From: Helichrysum umbraculigerum
Lineage: Eukaryota; Streptophyta; Magnoliopsida; Asterales; Asteraceae
DNA length: 64,000 nucleotides
Direction of reading: 5' to 3'
NCBI GenBank assembly: GCA_949592205.1
Contig: CATIUR010000006.1
Coordinates: 7,759,001 to 7,823,000 of the forward strand
In this document: positions 46,879 through 58,349 of the stretch, piece by piece
Position numbering within the stretch: position 1 is the stretch's first letter
How the letters are laid out: every line of letters begins with the position of its first letter
Made by a program: the position numbers and the translations under genes
Notes under the pieces: model-generated
Databases searched by the model: none
What the model was told of the DNA's origin: nothing
Seen by the model: the letters and a program-made list of their open reading frames with translations, nothing else

Positions 46879-47835
46879 TAACACCCCTTAAATTTACCAA
46901 GCCATTTTTTTTATATATATTGGAAGCGCAAGTCCAAAATACTTTTCATATATATAATAGGATAAGAAATACAACAAGTTATACATACACGACTTTTATA
47001 TGTCATCAACAAACATAAGTTCATCTACCATAACAAGTTTTATACGATTACAAAACATCATATAAGTTCATACAAAAATATATCAGAGTTCAAGTCGCCA
47101 AACATTCCTTTCATCCCTATTTCTTGCCCAAACAGTTTTAACATCAACACCTGCAAGAAATAGTGAGGTGGGATTAGCACGAAGCTAAGTGAGTAAATCA
47201 ATAATCACAGCCTACCATGGCATAACAAATCAGTTTATAACTAATAAACATAACACCGAACAACAAATGAGGATCGGTAGTTCTTGAGAAACCCTAATGC
47301 CGCGGAGGTCTCAAGAACTCTTATCATCAAACTGTATTGGCCTATACAGAATCTACCGATAGCTTGGATACTATTACTACACTCAACACAGATTCTCATG
47401 AACAACACATGTATAAAGGTCCTGTGTTGGTTCACTAATCGTAATCCAAACCCAGTTATCAACTGACCTCAGTAACAACTTAAATCGTAAGATTTATACC
47501 ACATAGTCAACAACAATTTATCAATAATAAACATGTTTACTTGTTGTAACCCAATATGTCACAACCAAATCAAACTGAGTTACAAATCCACTTACCTGTC
47601 TATCTTAGTTATCCACTCAGTATTCTTATATCACTGAGTCTTCGGCTGATCTGAAAACACAACCCAAATACAAGTTAGAACTTGTTCCATAGTTTAATTA
47701 CAACTTTACTTAAGTATTTACATCAAATAATCAAGTAATATAGATAACCATACAATATAATTATTGTAATTACATAAGTTCACAAACTATCCTACTTTCA
47801 AAATTACACATGCAAACGCGATCCGGACTAGGGTT
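46879..47835 (-). repeat. Gypsy LTR fragment (minus orientation)
   Basis: It begins 'TAACACCCCTTAAATTTACC' and contains 'GAGGTGGGATTAGCACGAAGCTAAGTGAGT', abbreviated here to its key words AGGTGGGATTAGCACGAAG and CTAAGTGAGT, a phrase common in chromovirus LTRs. It stops where the next LTR start appears at 47836. Confidence 0.4.
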
Positions 47836-48455
47836 TGTAACACCCTCAAATTTCGGGTTGCGGAAGCGATCGGGTCGGGTGTTACCAAATCAAATATCAC
47901 AGCATAAGATACATAATGAACGAATCTAAATGAGACGTTTGAAAATAGTTATTACATTTCCCAAAATAAAATGTATACAAGTTGCGAGTTTGCAAAATAA
48001 TTTCAATACATAATTTGTAATACAAAAGTTATGCAGAGAAATCCCGTTGTTTGAAAATATGCGACTCGAGCTAGCATAATCTTGTAGCAATCCTAATCCC
48101 GTTGGGCACCTGAGAACACATGCTAAAACGAGTCAGCTATAAAGCTGGTGAGTTCATAGGATTGTTAGTTGAAAACATAAAGTGCAAATCCTGTATGTTT
48201 TGAAAAGTAGTTCGAAATCCCTGTATTTTGATTTGTATTGTATTTAAGATGTAACACCAATGTGTGTACGTTTCACTAGGTATTTCCTACCCTAAAAGTA
48301 GCGGTGTGTACCTAAGTACGTAAGGAATGAGGCATACCATGCCTAGATACCTATCCGGTATAGTGAGTCTACAATCGTGAGGCAATACATGCCTAAATAC
48401 TATCAAGTGTATGACTGCGTCATATCGAGGGTGTGGTAATCCATGCCTAGATACC
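47836..48455 (-). repeat. Second gypsy LTR fragment (minus orientation)
   Basis: It begins 'TGTAACACCCTCAAATTTCG' and 'GGTTGCGGAAGC', and contains 'GTCAGCTATAAAGCTGGTGAG' (key words CAGCTATAAAGCTG and GGTGAGTTCA). Related phrasing is seen at 55935-55970. It is cut at 48456 by the Tat-type LTR. Confidence 0.5.
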
Positions 48456-48953
48456 TGATGTGACGCAAAAAGTCATGTTTTTAAGTATGATATTCCACAC
48501 TTTTTGGACACATCTTTAGTGAAAACATTCCAAAACAATCATTATTTATTAAAATTCACTAAAGTGCTCAAAATATAGGCGTTGCTACAAAAACCACTAA
48601 AAACGTCCAAATAACAAGTAAAACAGAGTGAATAAACAACAACCAATTCTCACACCCTCATTTACCTTATGATAAGCACATTCTAACCTTATGATATGTT
48701 GTAATAGGTAAAAACAAGATGGGAGAATCAAGAATCATGCAAATTGGGTGAAGAACGAAAGAGATACGGCTTCTACAGACCGTTAAAAGTCATTCCAAAC
48801 ATGCTTGAGTTACACACATCCAATTTCTATGAAATTGGCACCCGTAGAAATGTAACGGAATTACGAGATCACAGGTGAAAGAATCAAGTCAAACGAACGT
48901 ATAACGAAGGAGATACGGGCGTTTTAAGCAACGAAGAAAAGCCGAAACACCCC

Positions 48954-49041
48954 GTATACGGCCTTGGCAAGCCGTATACGGCCCCACAAGACCGTATACG
49001 GCCTTTTAAGACCATATACGGCCCTTCTGACCCCATATACT
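48954..49041. repeat. GCCGTATACGGC palindrome array
   Basis: Five to six units of 'CCGTATACGGCC' or 'CCATATACGGCC' spaced about 18 bp, at offset ~500-585 in the LTR. The word itself is a perfect palindrome. Confidence 0.85.
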
Positions 49042-49128
49042 GTTTTGGCAAGGCTAGGGTCCATCCGGTCATCCTCTTTCATGCTTGGTTTGCTTGTACG
49101 ATGCGCTTTGATGCTTGTACGTATTTCT

Positions 49129-49235
49129 CCTTTGGCTCCAAGCATTATTCCTTTGGCTCCAAGTTTGGCTTCAACTTTGGCTCCAAGTATTGGCTCCATG
49201 GCTTGCTCCTTTGGCTCCAAGACAATTGCTTTGGC
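49129..49235. repeat. TTTGGCTCCAAG minisatellite
   Basis: About eight irregular units of 'CTTTGGCTCCAAG' (11-19 bp spacing) lie within the same LTR. The 93- and 98-aa ORFs here are translations of the repeat. Confidence 0.85.
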
Positions 49236-49311
49236 TCCAAGTTGATCTTCACCTATAAATAGATGGCCTCCTCCACCATTTCATTCACACCTACACCTCT
49301 CATTCCATTTC

Positions 49312-52015
49312 TGTGACACCCGTCAAATTAGGACTAGTTTTTAGTTCCTAATCATTTAGAAATACGTGTAATTAGTTCTATCTATTAGGCTAATTGTATG
49401 TATCAAAATATATATTGTTGAATATATATCAATACGCGATTATATTTAATCGTTCATTTTCAAATCGGTCAAATTTCCGATTCATTTATACGGCATTGGT
49501 GAAAATCAAATATTAAGTAATACCGAATGATTATTTAATATCTACATATTTATTATATATTATTTTGATAATATATAAAGTATTCGTATCGTACTAATGT
49601 AAAACATTCGCAACAAAACATATAAATAATGTATTATTATCGGAGATATTAATTATTATTTACATTAGATAAAACAAAACATATTTCGTTTTATAACATT
49701 TTACTCAAACGCAATGAAACCACTCGAATAGTATCCGTCTCTAAAACGTAAAACAAAGATATATTATTATATCTCATCAAAGGTATTTTTATAAAATACT
49801 TCCAATAAAAGTATAAACGAATTCATTTTTTAGAAATTATCAATTTAAAACATTTTACTACTTTTCGATCGGGTACAAAAACACGGGTATTTTGTACTTC
49901 ACATTAGAGCCACCCAACTCCAATAATTGGAGCTGGGCATAAACAACCGAACACACCCTTTGTTTTCATTTTCATTCTTCTTCTTCATTTCTCTCGGCTC
50001 TCTCTCAGTTCCAAATCAAACAACAACAACAAATCACTACAATCAATCATCATCATCTTCATCATCATCTTGGATTCATCATCACCATCATCCGATCATC
50101 ACCATCATCTCGTTCAAAAATCATTGTAAGGAACAATCAAACTTTTATACTCAAATTTATGTTACAAACGTGTATATTATGATATATTAGCGTTATAATA
50201 GATGATTGTTGGTTAGATTGCGGATTAGAATTGGTTTCGGTGAATTTTTGGAACGACAGTCGTGAACCAGACCTCGGAATACGGCGTATTCAAGGGAATA
50301 CGACGTATTCCCGCCCAGAAAACATGAACACGGCGTATTCAAGGGAATACGGCGTATTCCCTCTATTTTTCATGAATACGGTCGTATTCAAATGAATACG
50401 GCGTATTCCCTCTATTTTTCATGAATACGGTCGTATTCAAATGAATACGGTGTATTCCCCACAAAAGCCACCAATACGGCGTATTCAAATGAATACGGCG
50501 GATTCCCCCTATATATTTCATGATCCAACGGATCAATAAACTAGCCCTGCGAATTCTAGCTAAAACAGAACATGTAAATTTTTGAAAACATCGACGAGTT
50601 AACAACTTAAAACAGGGTAGCTTCTCGATGAAAAATTTATTGTAACGGATTGGGCTCAAATTCGCTCGGTCATTCAAAAACAACCCAATGGACAAGGCTA
50701 AGTACCTTAGCCTAGTCAGTTTTAGGCCATCCGGAGTCATCTAGGGGTCTAAAATGGCATATTTTAGTATTCGGACCCCCGTTTTTCCATAAACTTAAAA
50801 CTAAAGGTTTACACCGAGTGTCAGACATCGCGACATATTTCATACTTATACGATACAACAATTTAAACACTTCAAATATGCTTTTATAAGTTCACAACAA
50901 ATGAAAGTAGTAATAATAATTGAAGAATTATTATTTCAATCAATCACCAATGGGCCGTAAACATTTTCACAAACTCAAACATAATCATTAACCAAAGTGT
51001 TTGGTCATAACTAGTTAATGGGATAACTAGCATAGATGGTCCGTAGAGTCATCTAATCAATTAAACCTTGCGCGTTCAATACGCCCGGCAGGTTTCAATA
51101 ATCTAATCATTTATCAAAACCTTGCGCGTCTAAGACGCCCTGCAGGTTCAGTCGTTGTAACGACATCAAATCATTGTGAATCATTGTAATTGTTGGCTAA
51201 CAATTCATTAGGCTCAGGTGAGTCTCATAACCCCTTTTTAAATATGTTTTCTCAGGGGTGTGATCCATTGCTTGTTTTGTTTTACAATATGAACGCAAGT
51301 ATCATTAAATCAAATACTACATGAGTTATTTTCTCTAATTATTTTAAAGCCCTCCATCAGCATAGTTTGGTAATACCTAGTAGCGTGAATATTAGTATAT
51401 GATATCATATAGGTCTGACCAGCCTCATCCGGGTTAGCACGCACTAACCTGTCAAACGGATGTATTAATATTTGGGAAGACGAGTGATGATTAGACACTC
51501 GTAGGAGGCAACTCGATCAGGATACCTTAAATGTGGACCTGACATCTCGTGTTAAGCTCAGACTATGTGCTCATGGCTGTATAACTTTTATTTTGCTTAA
51601 TTGCATTTTAAATTCAATTATCATTAAATCTTGCGGTTCATACAAATATGTGTTGACATACAAACCTGTGAGCTCACCAGCGTTTTCGCTGACCCATTTT
51701 AGCATGTATCACAGGTGATCAGCAGCAGTAGGTCTGCCACTCAAGATGCCCATTAGCTCGAGTCACATTCAGACATCAAGAGATTGTCATGCATTACTAT
51801 ATTTTGTATAATTTAGTTATGCCATAGAATCTCTATCAATCGAACTCAGGAGCTTTTGTAAACTATGTTATAACAGTGTAAAACTTTTATAATATCAATG
51901 TATTTGTAAACGACGCATGTAGTGGTCGTTCATTATGTAATCTTGTGTGCTTTGTATATTGATTAGTCGCGCCCCGAACCGACCTGCTTCCGCATCATAA
52001 TTTGGGGGTGCGACA
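49312..52015 (+). mobile_element. Solo LTR of a Tekay-type chromovirus with 5-bp TSD
   Basis: It starts TGTGACACCCGTC and ends GGGGGTGCGACA; 2704 bp. It is flanked by ATTTC on both sides (49307-49311 and 52016-52020), a perfect 5-bp duplication. It is homologous in reverse to the 3' LTR at 55626-58315: shared 'ATGTATCAA', 'TTGTTGAATATATATC', 'GAGCTCACCAGCGTTTTCGC' and 'AGTCGCGCC/AGTGACACCC' ends. No internal region remains, so it is the product of LTR-LTR recombination. It splits an older Tat-type LTR. ORFs within it (49927-50190, 51533-51718) have no family. Confidence 0.88.
50275..50511. repeat. GGAATACGGCGTATTCC palindrome array in the solo LTR
   Basis: About ten copies of 'GAATACGGCGTATTC' and variants ('GAATACGGTCGTATTC'), with a 38-bp super-repeat carrying 'CCCTCTATTTTTCAT'. 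The offset is ~963-1200 bp from the LTR start. Confidence 0.9.
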
Positions 52016-53720
52016 ATTTCTCTCATCTCTCTCTAGTATAGTTTCTCTCTCTAGCACTACTCTTAGGAGTTAGAGGAGAATTAGTCTTGTAGTAGGTTCT
52101 CTCTCTAGTCTTTCTCTCTAGTTTCTTACTAGGGTTTTAAACCCTTGGACTAGTGAGAAGATTAGTGGAGGGAAACCTTTCCTTTTCTAGTAGGTTAGTT
52201 ATGTAATTAATTATTAGAGGCTAGCTTATGTAATGCATGGATTTTATGAAGAAATACAAGTGTTATTCTGCTCGCAATTCGTATCGGTATTATCTATCCT
52301 TTCTATTATTAATTTGTCATAATGTTCTTGTTTGATGTTTGTGATTTATTAATATTAAAAATGTTTATTGATATGCTTTGTGATTAGTTGCTTGTATGTT
52401 TGCCATGATTTAAATAGTAGTGATGATGTTACTCCAAATATATGATATTGTGATAACATCATTATGAAACAACGAAGGTAACGTTATACGGCTTCCATTT
52501 GTATAGCGCCGGAAATATCACTAATGTGTGAAGTACGGAACGTGGAAGCTATGAAAGTCGTGGGCACAATCCGTTATGAAATAATGTTCCCGATTATTAT
52601 ATAAATGGGAGTTGTTATACTTTGTTATCAGTCTAAACTTATCCTGAATATAGACTTTATCGTTCACCCTTTCCGGTCTTTCACGTGACTATTGCCCTTA
52701 GGATAGGACTTTGCAAACCCGAATACTATGTAAACATAGTTATCTGTGTTACAGTATGAAGCTATGAGACTCCGTTAAATGGCACTATAATTCGTATAGC
52801 GTTGGAAACACCTCGTATGGAGTACAAATACGTGGAAGCTAAGGAAATGCCGTAGGATCATCTCATCGTGAATTACCTAGAAGTCACCCTTCTAGAACAT
52901 GGTCTAGGATACATAAAGCTGTGGAAATGCTAAACCTTAAAAGTACTGTACACCGTGAGTATACTTAGATTTATACAAGCTGTGGAAATACTTAATGCAC
53001 TATACACCGTAAGTATACCTAGGGATGAACGTTTGATTGTAAAGGAGGGTCTAATTCAAGACGGAAGTATATGAGCTTAACTAATAGAATATGAGTTTTG
53101 AAAAGAAAGCAAGGAGTTTGCTGTATTCCCAGATACTTAAACCCCTTAACTCTACATAACCGATAGTTTAGAATAACATAGTTAAATAACCAGTACACAT
53201 TTAGATGACACATTTAGGTTTAGGTGTTAAGAAAGGTCAGAGTATCCTTAATGGCAGTTTGTTACCTCATGCATGCACCCCGGAGTTATCTCCAGAGACT
53301 CACTATTCCGTAACAGGGTAGTTGAGCAAGGGTCACTGTACCGTCACAAGGGCAGTGTTGGGGGGTTGAGCAACCTGTTCTGATCAGAATCACCATAGCC
53401 TAGGTACTCAGTGACATACTAATTTAGAACCGGAACTAAATAAGTAGGGTCCTAGTGTTTACACCTAAGTTTATTTGTTTGTCAACTGAATGTGTCCCCA
53501 TATAATCATCATCTCTGCACATACACTATCCTAAATCATGGTGAACCACGTCTTTGTTATCCTTAGGTGTTACATATGCTAGTCTCCCTTTACTTTTATG
53601 CTTTATAAGTTTTAGTAGTTTAACTAGATAAAAACCAAAAACAATCACCTATCCACTTATTCAAACCCTAGCTTGAAAGTTAGTTTATCGGAATGAGCTC
53701 TGTTTCAATTCTACCATCGT
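52016..53720 (+). repeat. Tat/Athila-type LTR, second part (plus orientation)
   Basis: It resumes the interrupted LTR. Matches to the reverse of 9887-12472 include 'TTCTGATCAGAATCACCATA', 'GTGACATACTAATTTAGAA', 'AGGGTCCTAGTGTTTACAC', and the block of 'GTATAGCG..GGAAATA' and 'GAAGCT' words at 52490-52560. CT-rich 'TCTCTCTAG' repeats lie at 52020-52130. The exact right end near 53720 is unclear, and no primer site follows. Confidence 0.5.
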
Positions 53721-53727
53721 GAGGAAC

Positions 53728-55625
53728 TGATGCGTCCTTTTACGGACGATCGGTGGATGCTTAAAAATTTATAGTTGATGGGGTCTAAGTGTAACTTACT
53801 GATACTGAACTAAGGGTTAGTATATGATAAGTTGGACCTAGAGTCTTTCTTAAAGAGAAACTGAAGTGAAACGGAGGCGATCCAATTAATCTTTCTTTTC
53901 TAGTAAAGGGTTTTAAAGGAGATGAGTTTTTGGTTCAGTTGACTAAGTAAACTAAATAAAGCGAATAAAATGTAATAAGATGTCGGATAATGCAAAGTAG
54001 TATTTGTTGTGAGTCCGTTAGCTAATAATCGTGGGATGATGACTCTTTCAGGAAAACGATTAAATAAATTGGGTTGCTTACACGATTCATTAACTTATGG
54101 TATAACCAATGGATTCCTTATTAGTCGGTTATCAACTAATATGTCACGAGGAACTAAGGTGTCATGATTCTGACCAGACGGATGATGCTCGACTCTCCAC
54201 ACTCTCCTGCGAGGGAGTCAGTGGCCCATATTATTGAACGTATTCGCTCGTGGGTGAAGGAATAGAGTAGTAAGTCCATAACATGTCTAGCCGTTCTTAA
54301 TATCACAAAGATTATGAATCCATTAAACAACTAACTTAGAACTTGTGTCCGGACTTGTTTAATCAATTGCTACCAATGAAACTTAAGCGTGATAAACGAG
54401 GGAAAGCATTTAGGTTTTTTTGCATACCGTACTTTAGGTTTCATGGTTTTAGGAAAAAGTATCCATTTAAGTTGGATTTCAAACTTGTCTTTCTCAATAC
54501 AATTAACAAATCCCTAGGTTTTCGTAAATGATCATTTAGCCTATAGCCTACCTAATCTAATCTAATCTAAACTAAAACAACTAATTAAAATGCTGACGGC
54601 TTTTCACAGAAAGTCAAACCCAGACCATGTCGGAAAATACTATGGTAGCTCACATTGTATTTAATCGTTTACCGATGTTTCCGTTGTGAGTTTAATTGCT
54701 TCGCGATGTTTACATGATAAGTACAATGTGATTGGAAGTGTACAATACTCATGGCAAGTCCACGTAATCACATTGCATTTTATAATGCTTGCATGACGTT
54801 ACAATTAAAAACATAGTTTTTACACAGATAACTATTGACTAAGTATTGAGGTTCGTGACTCCTCTTTCCAAGGTTACAATCACGTTTGTTAATCGAAAGG
54901 CGAATGTAAGTTTTAGGTTTAAAATCACAAGATAAGTCCGTTCACAAAGTTTCCAATTTTATAACGTCGATCCATAATACAACTACCTTCGGTCGTTACC
55001 GGCTTCCATATATTTGTACTATGCTCAAAAGCATTTCCAATACTATACCGCGTAAACAGTCGAATAGGGGCCGTCATATTATTTCACGACGTATTTAAAG
55101 TCATCCCACAATTATATATGCTAACTACATCTCAACAAATACAATAGTAATCTACTCGCTAATCATGGTACAAACTAATTGTAGCATAATTAAAGCATAC
55201 ATATTTAATTAAGATAGAATAAGATAGAAAGAACCCGGATTAAAGTGCGAGAAGGAATAGACTTGAATTAATAATCGTAAATCCAAGCGTACACCAAAGA
55301 TTACAAAATGTTCCTTGCTTTCTTTCTACTCTAAACAAAGTGCTAAACTAATCTAATGCTAAATTTAAAGTAAGAAAGTAGAGTGAGAAAGTAAGAAAGT
55401 AATATGACTAGTGCATATATGGGACATCTTGAAACGAAGCCTTATGCCTCCTATTTATAGGAGAAGTTTGGCTCACATTAGCATCAAGGGGTGCACATTA
55501 GCGCAATGTGGGTAAAAAGGTGCACCAGGTACTGTGCAACGCGGAAAGGTGGTGCACCGGGTACTGTACAACGCGAAAAGTAGGCCCACCAGGTACGTGA
55601 ATTAGCCAAAAAAGGAAAGCGAGAC
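53728..55625 (-). repeat. Tat/Athila-type LTR, minus orientation, truncated
   Basis: Its left end 'TGATGCGTCC' matches the end of the other LTR copies. Further matches are 'TTAAAAATTTATAG.TGGGG', 'GTCGTTACCGGCTTCCATA', 'GCATTTCCAATACTATA' and 'AACAGTCGAATAGGGGCCGT'. It is interrupted at 55625 by the chromovirus inserted at 55626, so its remainder is expected beyond the window. Together with the preceding LTR it forms an inverted, tail-to-tail pair. Confidence 0.6.
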
Positions 55626-56885
55626 TGTGACACCCCCAAATTTGATGATTGATTTGCGGAAGCTCGATTTGGGTGTCACTAATCAATATACAAAGCACAT
55701 AAGATAATAATGAACGACCACTATATGCGTCGTTTTAAACTTGTATAAATAAAGTAAACGTTTACATCAAAACAATGTTACATTTGCTCGGTTCCTGAAA
55801 TTGAGAGATTACATGGCATAATTACTTTTACAAAACATAATAATGCAATCAAATCTCTAGTTGTATGTATGCTGACTCGAGCTAATAATCCCTGCTTGTG
55901 CAGCCAACCTACTGCTAGGTACATGTGATAAAAACTAAAATGGGTCAGCGAAAACGCTGGTGAGCTCACAGGTTTGTATGTCAATGTATAGTTGTCAGAA
56001 CCGCAAGATTTATATTGAATTTAAAATGCAATTAAGCAAAATAAAAGTTATACAATCCATGAGCACATAGTCTGAGCTTAACTTGATTTGTCAGGCCCAA
56101 TTAAGGAAACCTAACTTGAAATGCCTCCTACGAGTGTCTAATCCACACTCGTCTTCCCAAATGCTAATACATCCGTTTGACCGGTTAGTGCGTGCTAACC
56201 CGGATGAGGATTGTCAATCCCATATGATATCATATACTAATATTCACGCTATAAATACTAGAGACTATGCTATGGAGGACTTTAAATTGATTAGCTTGAA
56301 ACTCATGTAGTATTTGAAGTTTGTCACTTGCGTTTTACTTGTAAAACAAAATGAAGTAGTAATATCACACCCCTAGTAAAAGTAGTGAAAATGGGGCCAT
56401 GAAACTCACCTGATTCTTGAAGTGTTTAATTTAATAAACTTGAGGTAATTAGCTGTAATTTGGTGTCCAAAGTCTTGAAACCTGAATGTGTCCACGACAC
56501 TTGAATTGTTATTAATTGTACCGGTATCTCGAAAGACTACCATTGAAATTGTTTGCTTAACTTGATGTCCAAATTACCCCGATTTGGTTGATTGTATTGT
56601 TACAAGTTACTACGACTTGTTTGATTGACTTGATACAAGTTACAACGACTTGTTTGATTGAATGGATACAAGTTACAACGACTTGTTTGATTGTGAATTA
56701 GGTTTTAAAAATGTATACGGCCCGTTAGTGATTGTTTGAATTTAAATATGTTAATGTTCTCCTTATGTCTCGACGTGTTAACCTTGAAAAGTAAATTTCA
56801 TTATGATTGAAAAGTTGTATCGTGTAAGCGTTTTGAAGTTGTACAAGTTTGACACTTTGTTGTAAAAATGTGCTTACGGAATCTA

Positions 56886-56990
56886 AGTACGGGGGTCCGG
56901 GGGCAGCCCCCCTGGTTAGCGGGGTCCAAGGGGCGGCAGCCCCTGGCGGGGTCCAAGGGGCAGAGCCCCTGGCTGGGGTCGAGCTGCCAG
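56886..56990. repeat. GGGGTCCAAGGGGCAGCCCC array
   Basis: Three units of 'GGGGTCCAAGGGGC' each close with 'AGCCCCTGG'; the cores 'GGGGCAGAGCCCC' and 'GGGGGCAGCCCCC' are inverted repeats. The 64-aa ORF at 56868 is read through it. Confidence 0.85.
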
Positions 56991-57118
56991 GTCAGCTTGG
57001 AAAATTTTGATTTCTACTATATTGTTTTAAGGAAAAACGCATCTGGACTTGAATTTGGGTGAAATCAAGTGATAAAATTTCGAGCATCGACACTTAGTAA
57101 AAATCTAAGTTTTTGAGG

Positions 57119-57425
57119 TTCTGGTTTGTGCGACGTTGGGTGCGACGTTGGGTGCGACGATGGGTGCGACGTCGCAGATCCGGACTGCGACGTTGGGCAT
57201 GGCGTCGCTATGTGCGATTTCGCAATTTAATGTGACGTTGTACGTGGCGTCGCTATAGGCGACGTAGTTGATTTCTGCGACGTAAGGGTTTGCGTCGCTA
57301 AGTGCGACGTCGCAATTCAATGCGACGTAATAGGCTGCGTCGCTATATGCGACGTTGGGGATATAGCGCGACGTAAGTCGCTGCGTCGCATTTGCTCCAG
57401 GCCAAATGCGACGTATGGGGTCTGA
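57119..57425. repeat. GCGACGT(CGC) palindrome array in the chromovirus 3' LTR
   Basis: More than 15 'TGCGACGT' or 'GCGTCGC' words in 300 bp, several joined as 'GCGACGTCGC'. The offset from the LTR start is ~890-1197 bp, the same place as the unrelated GAATACGGCGTATTC array in the homologous solo LTR. Confidence 0.9.
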
Positions 57426-58315
57426 TCGGAGTTTTAACCTTAAAAACGCGTTTTCCGGCCATCGATCGGCCTAATATTCTTACCCAACCCATTTTAGGAC
57501 ATTACAAGCTTAGAGGAACAATTATCAAGTTATAAAACTTAAAAACGAGTTTTTTCGAAGTTGTGTCGGAAACTTACAAATTGCCGAAATGAAATTCCGG
57601 AAAGGTAAGGTTGTAGATCGTGAAGCCGTGAATCTTTTATCCTAAACGAGCTTGAAGATTCGAGGTGGTTTGATGCTAGTATTTTGTAGTTTAAGGTGTA
57701 TGGTGATTTTGCAAATTAGAGAGAAAAGGAGAGAAGAGAGAGAGAAAGATAGAGAAAAAGAAGAAGAAAAGATGGTGGAGGTGGTTTTTGATGGATCTCC
57801 ACCTTTTTCAGTCCGCGCAAGGTGCTCCGTGCGGTGTTCGTTTTCCCGATCGTTTAAACGTTAAATATTATTTTATATGTTTTAATATACATTCTAAAAT
57901 ACGAATAATTATTCAGTATTTTTGTTGAAGTATTTCACTAAATACTTAATAATTATGTTATAGATGATGATTTATTTCATATTGCTTACGCGTTTGCATT
58001 TTAATCGCGTTTATATCATTTGTGTAATTAAACTTGGATACGAAATATTATTGATATAATATTCAAAATATGTCAATGTTATTAATTAATATTTGTATTA
58101 ATTAATAAAAATCGTTCACCAACGTCCGTATAGATTGTATCGAAATTCATCCGATTTGAAACTCGTACGATTTGAACAAACCGCATAATTGTGTAGATAT
58201 ATATTCAACAATATATATAATAATTGATACATTAATTAGCCTAGTACAGAACTAATTACATGTATTAAGACTTGATTAGGCACTAAATTCTAGTTCTAAA
58301 TTGGCAGTTGTCACA

Positions 58316-58327
58316 TTCTCCCCCTGT
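58316..58327 (-). promoter_or_regulatory. Polypurine tract of the chromovirus
   Basis: The minus strand reads 'ACAGGGGGAGAA', immediately before the 3' LTR start TGTGACAACTGC. Confidence 0.8.
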
Positions 58328-58349
58328 TAGAAGAATTTCGTCCCGAAAT

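Larger units (their letters stand above)
48456..49311 (+). repeat. Tat/Athila-type LTR, first part (plus orientation)
   Basis: It starts 'TGATGTGACGCAAAAAGTCA', matching the LTR start 'TGATATCGCGTAAAAAGTCA' of 12472. The LTR is interrupted at 49311 by a solo LTR and resumes at 52016. Together the two parts are about 2.55 kb, close to the intact copy (2586 bp). Confidence 0.6.
55626..58315 (-). repeat. 3' LTR of the chromovirus (2690 bp)
   Basis: The plus-strand ends are TGTGACACCCCCAAA and GCAGTTGTCACA, so both termini carry TG..CA. The left 23 bases recur at 63978-64000, the beginning of the 5' LTR. Two GC-rich arrays lie inside. The ORFs 55498-55698, 55778-55984, 56083-56310 and 57652-57864 within or at its edge have no family. 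Confidence 0.9.

Noticed and set aside
49129..49235. CRISPR-like array
   Set aside because: Spacing is irregular, spacers are not unique, and the DNA is plant nuclear LTR sequence.
49927..50190. 87-aa ORF with Ser and His runs inside the solo LTR
   Set aside because: Translation of CATCAT/TCATCA simple repeats within LTR sequence; no family.
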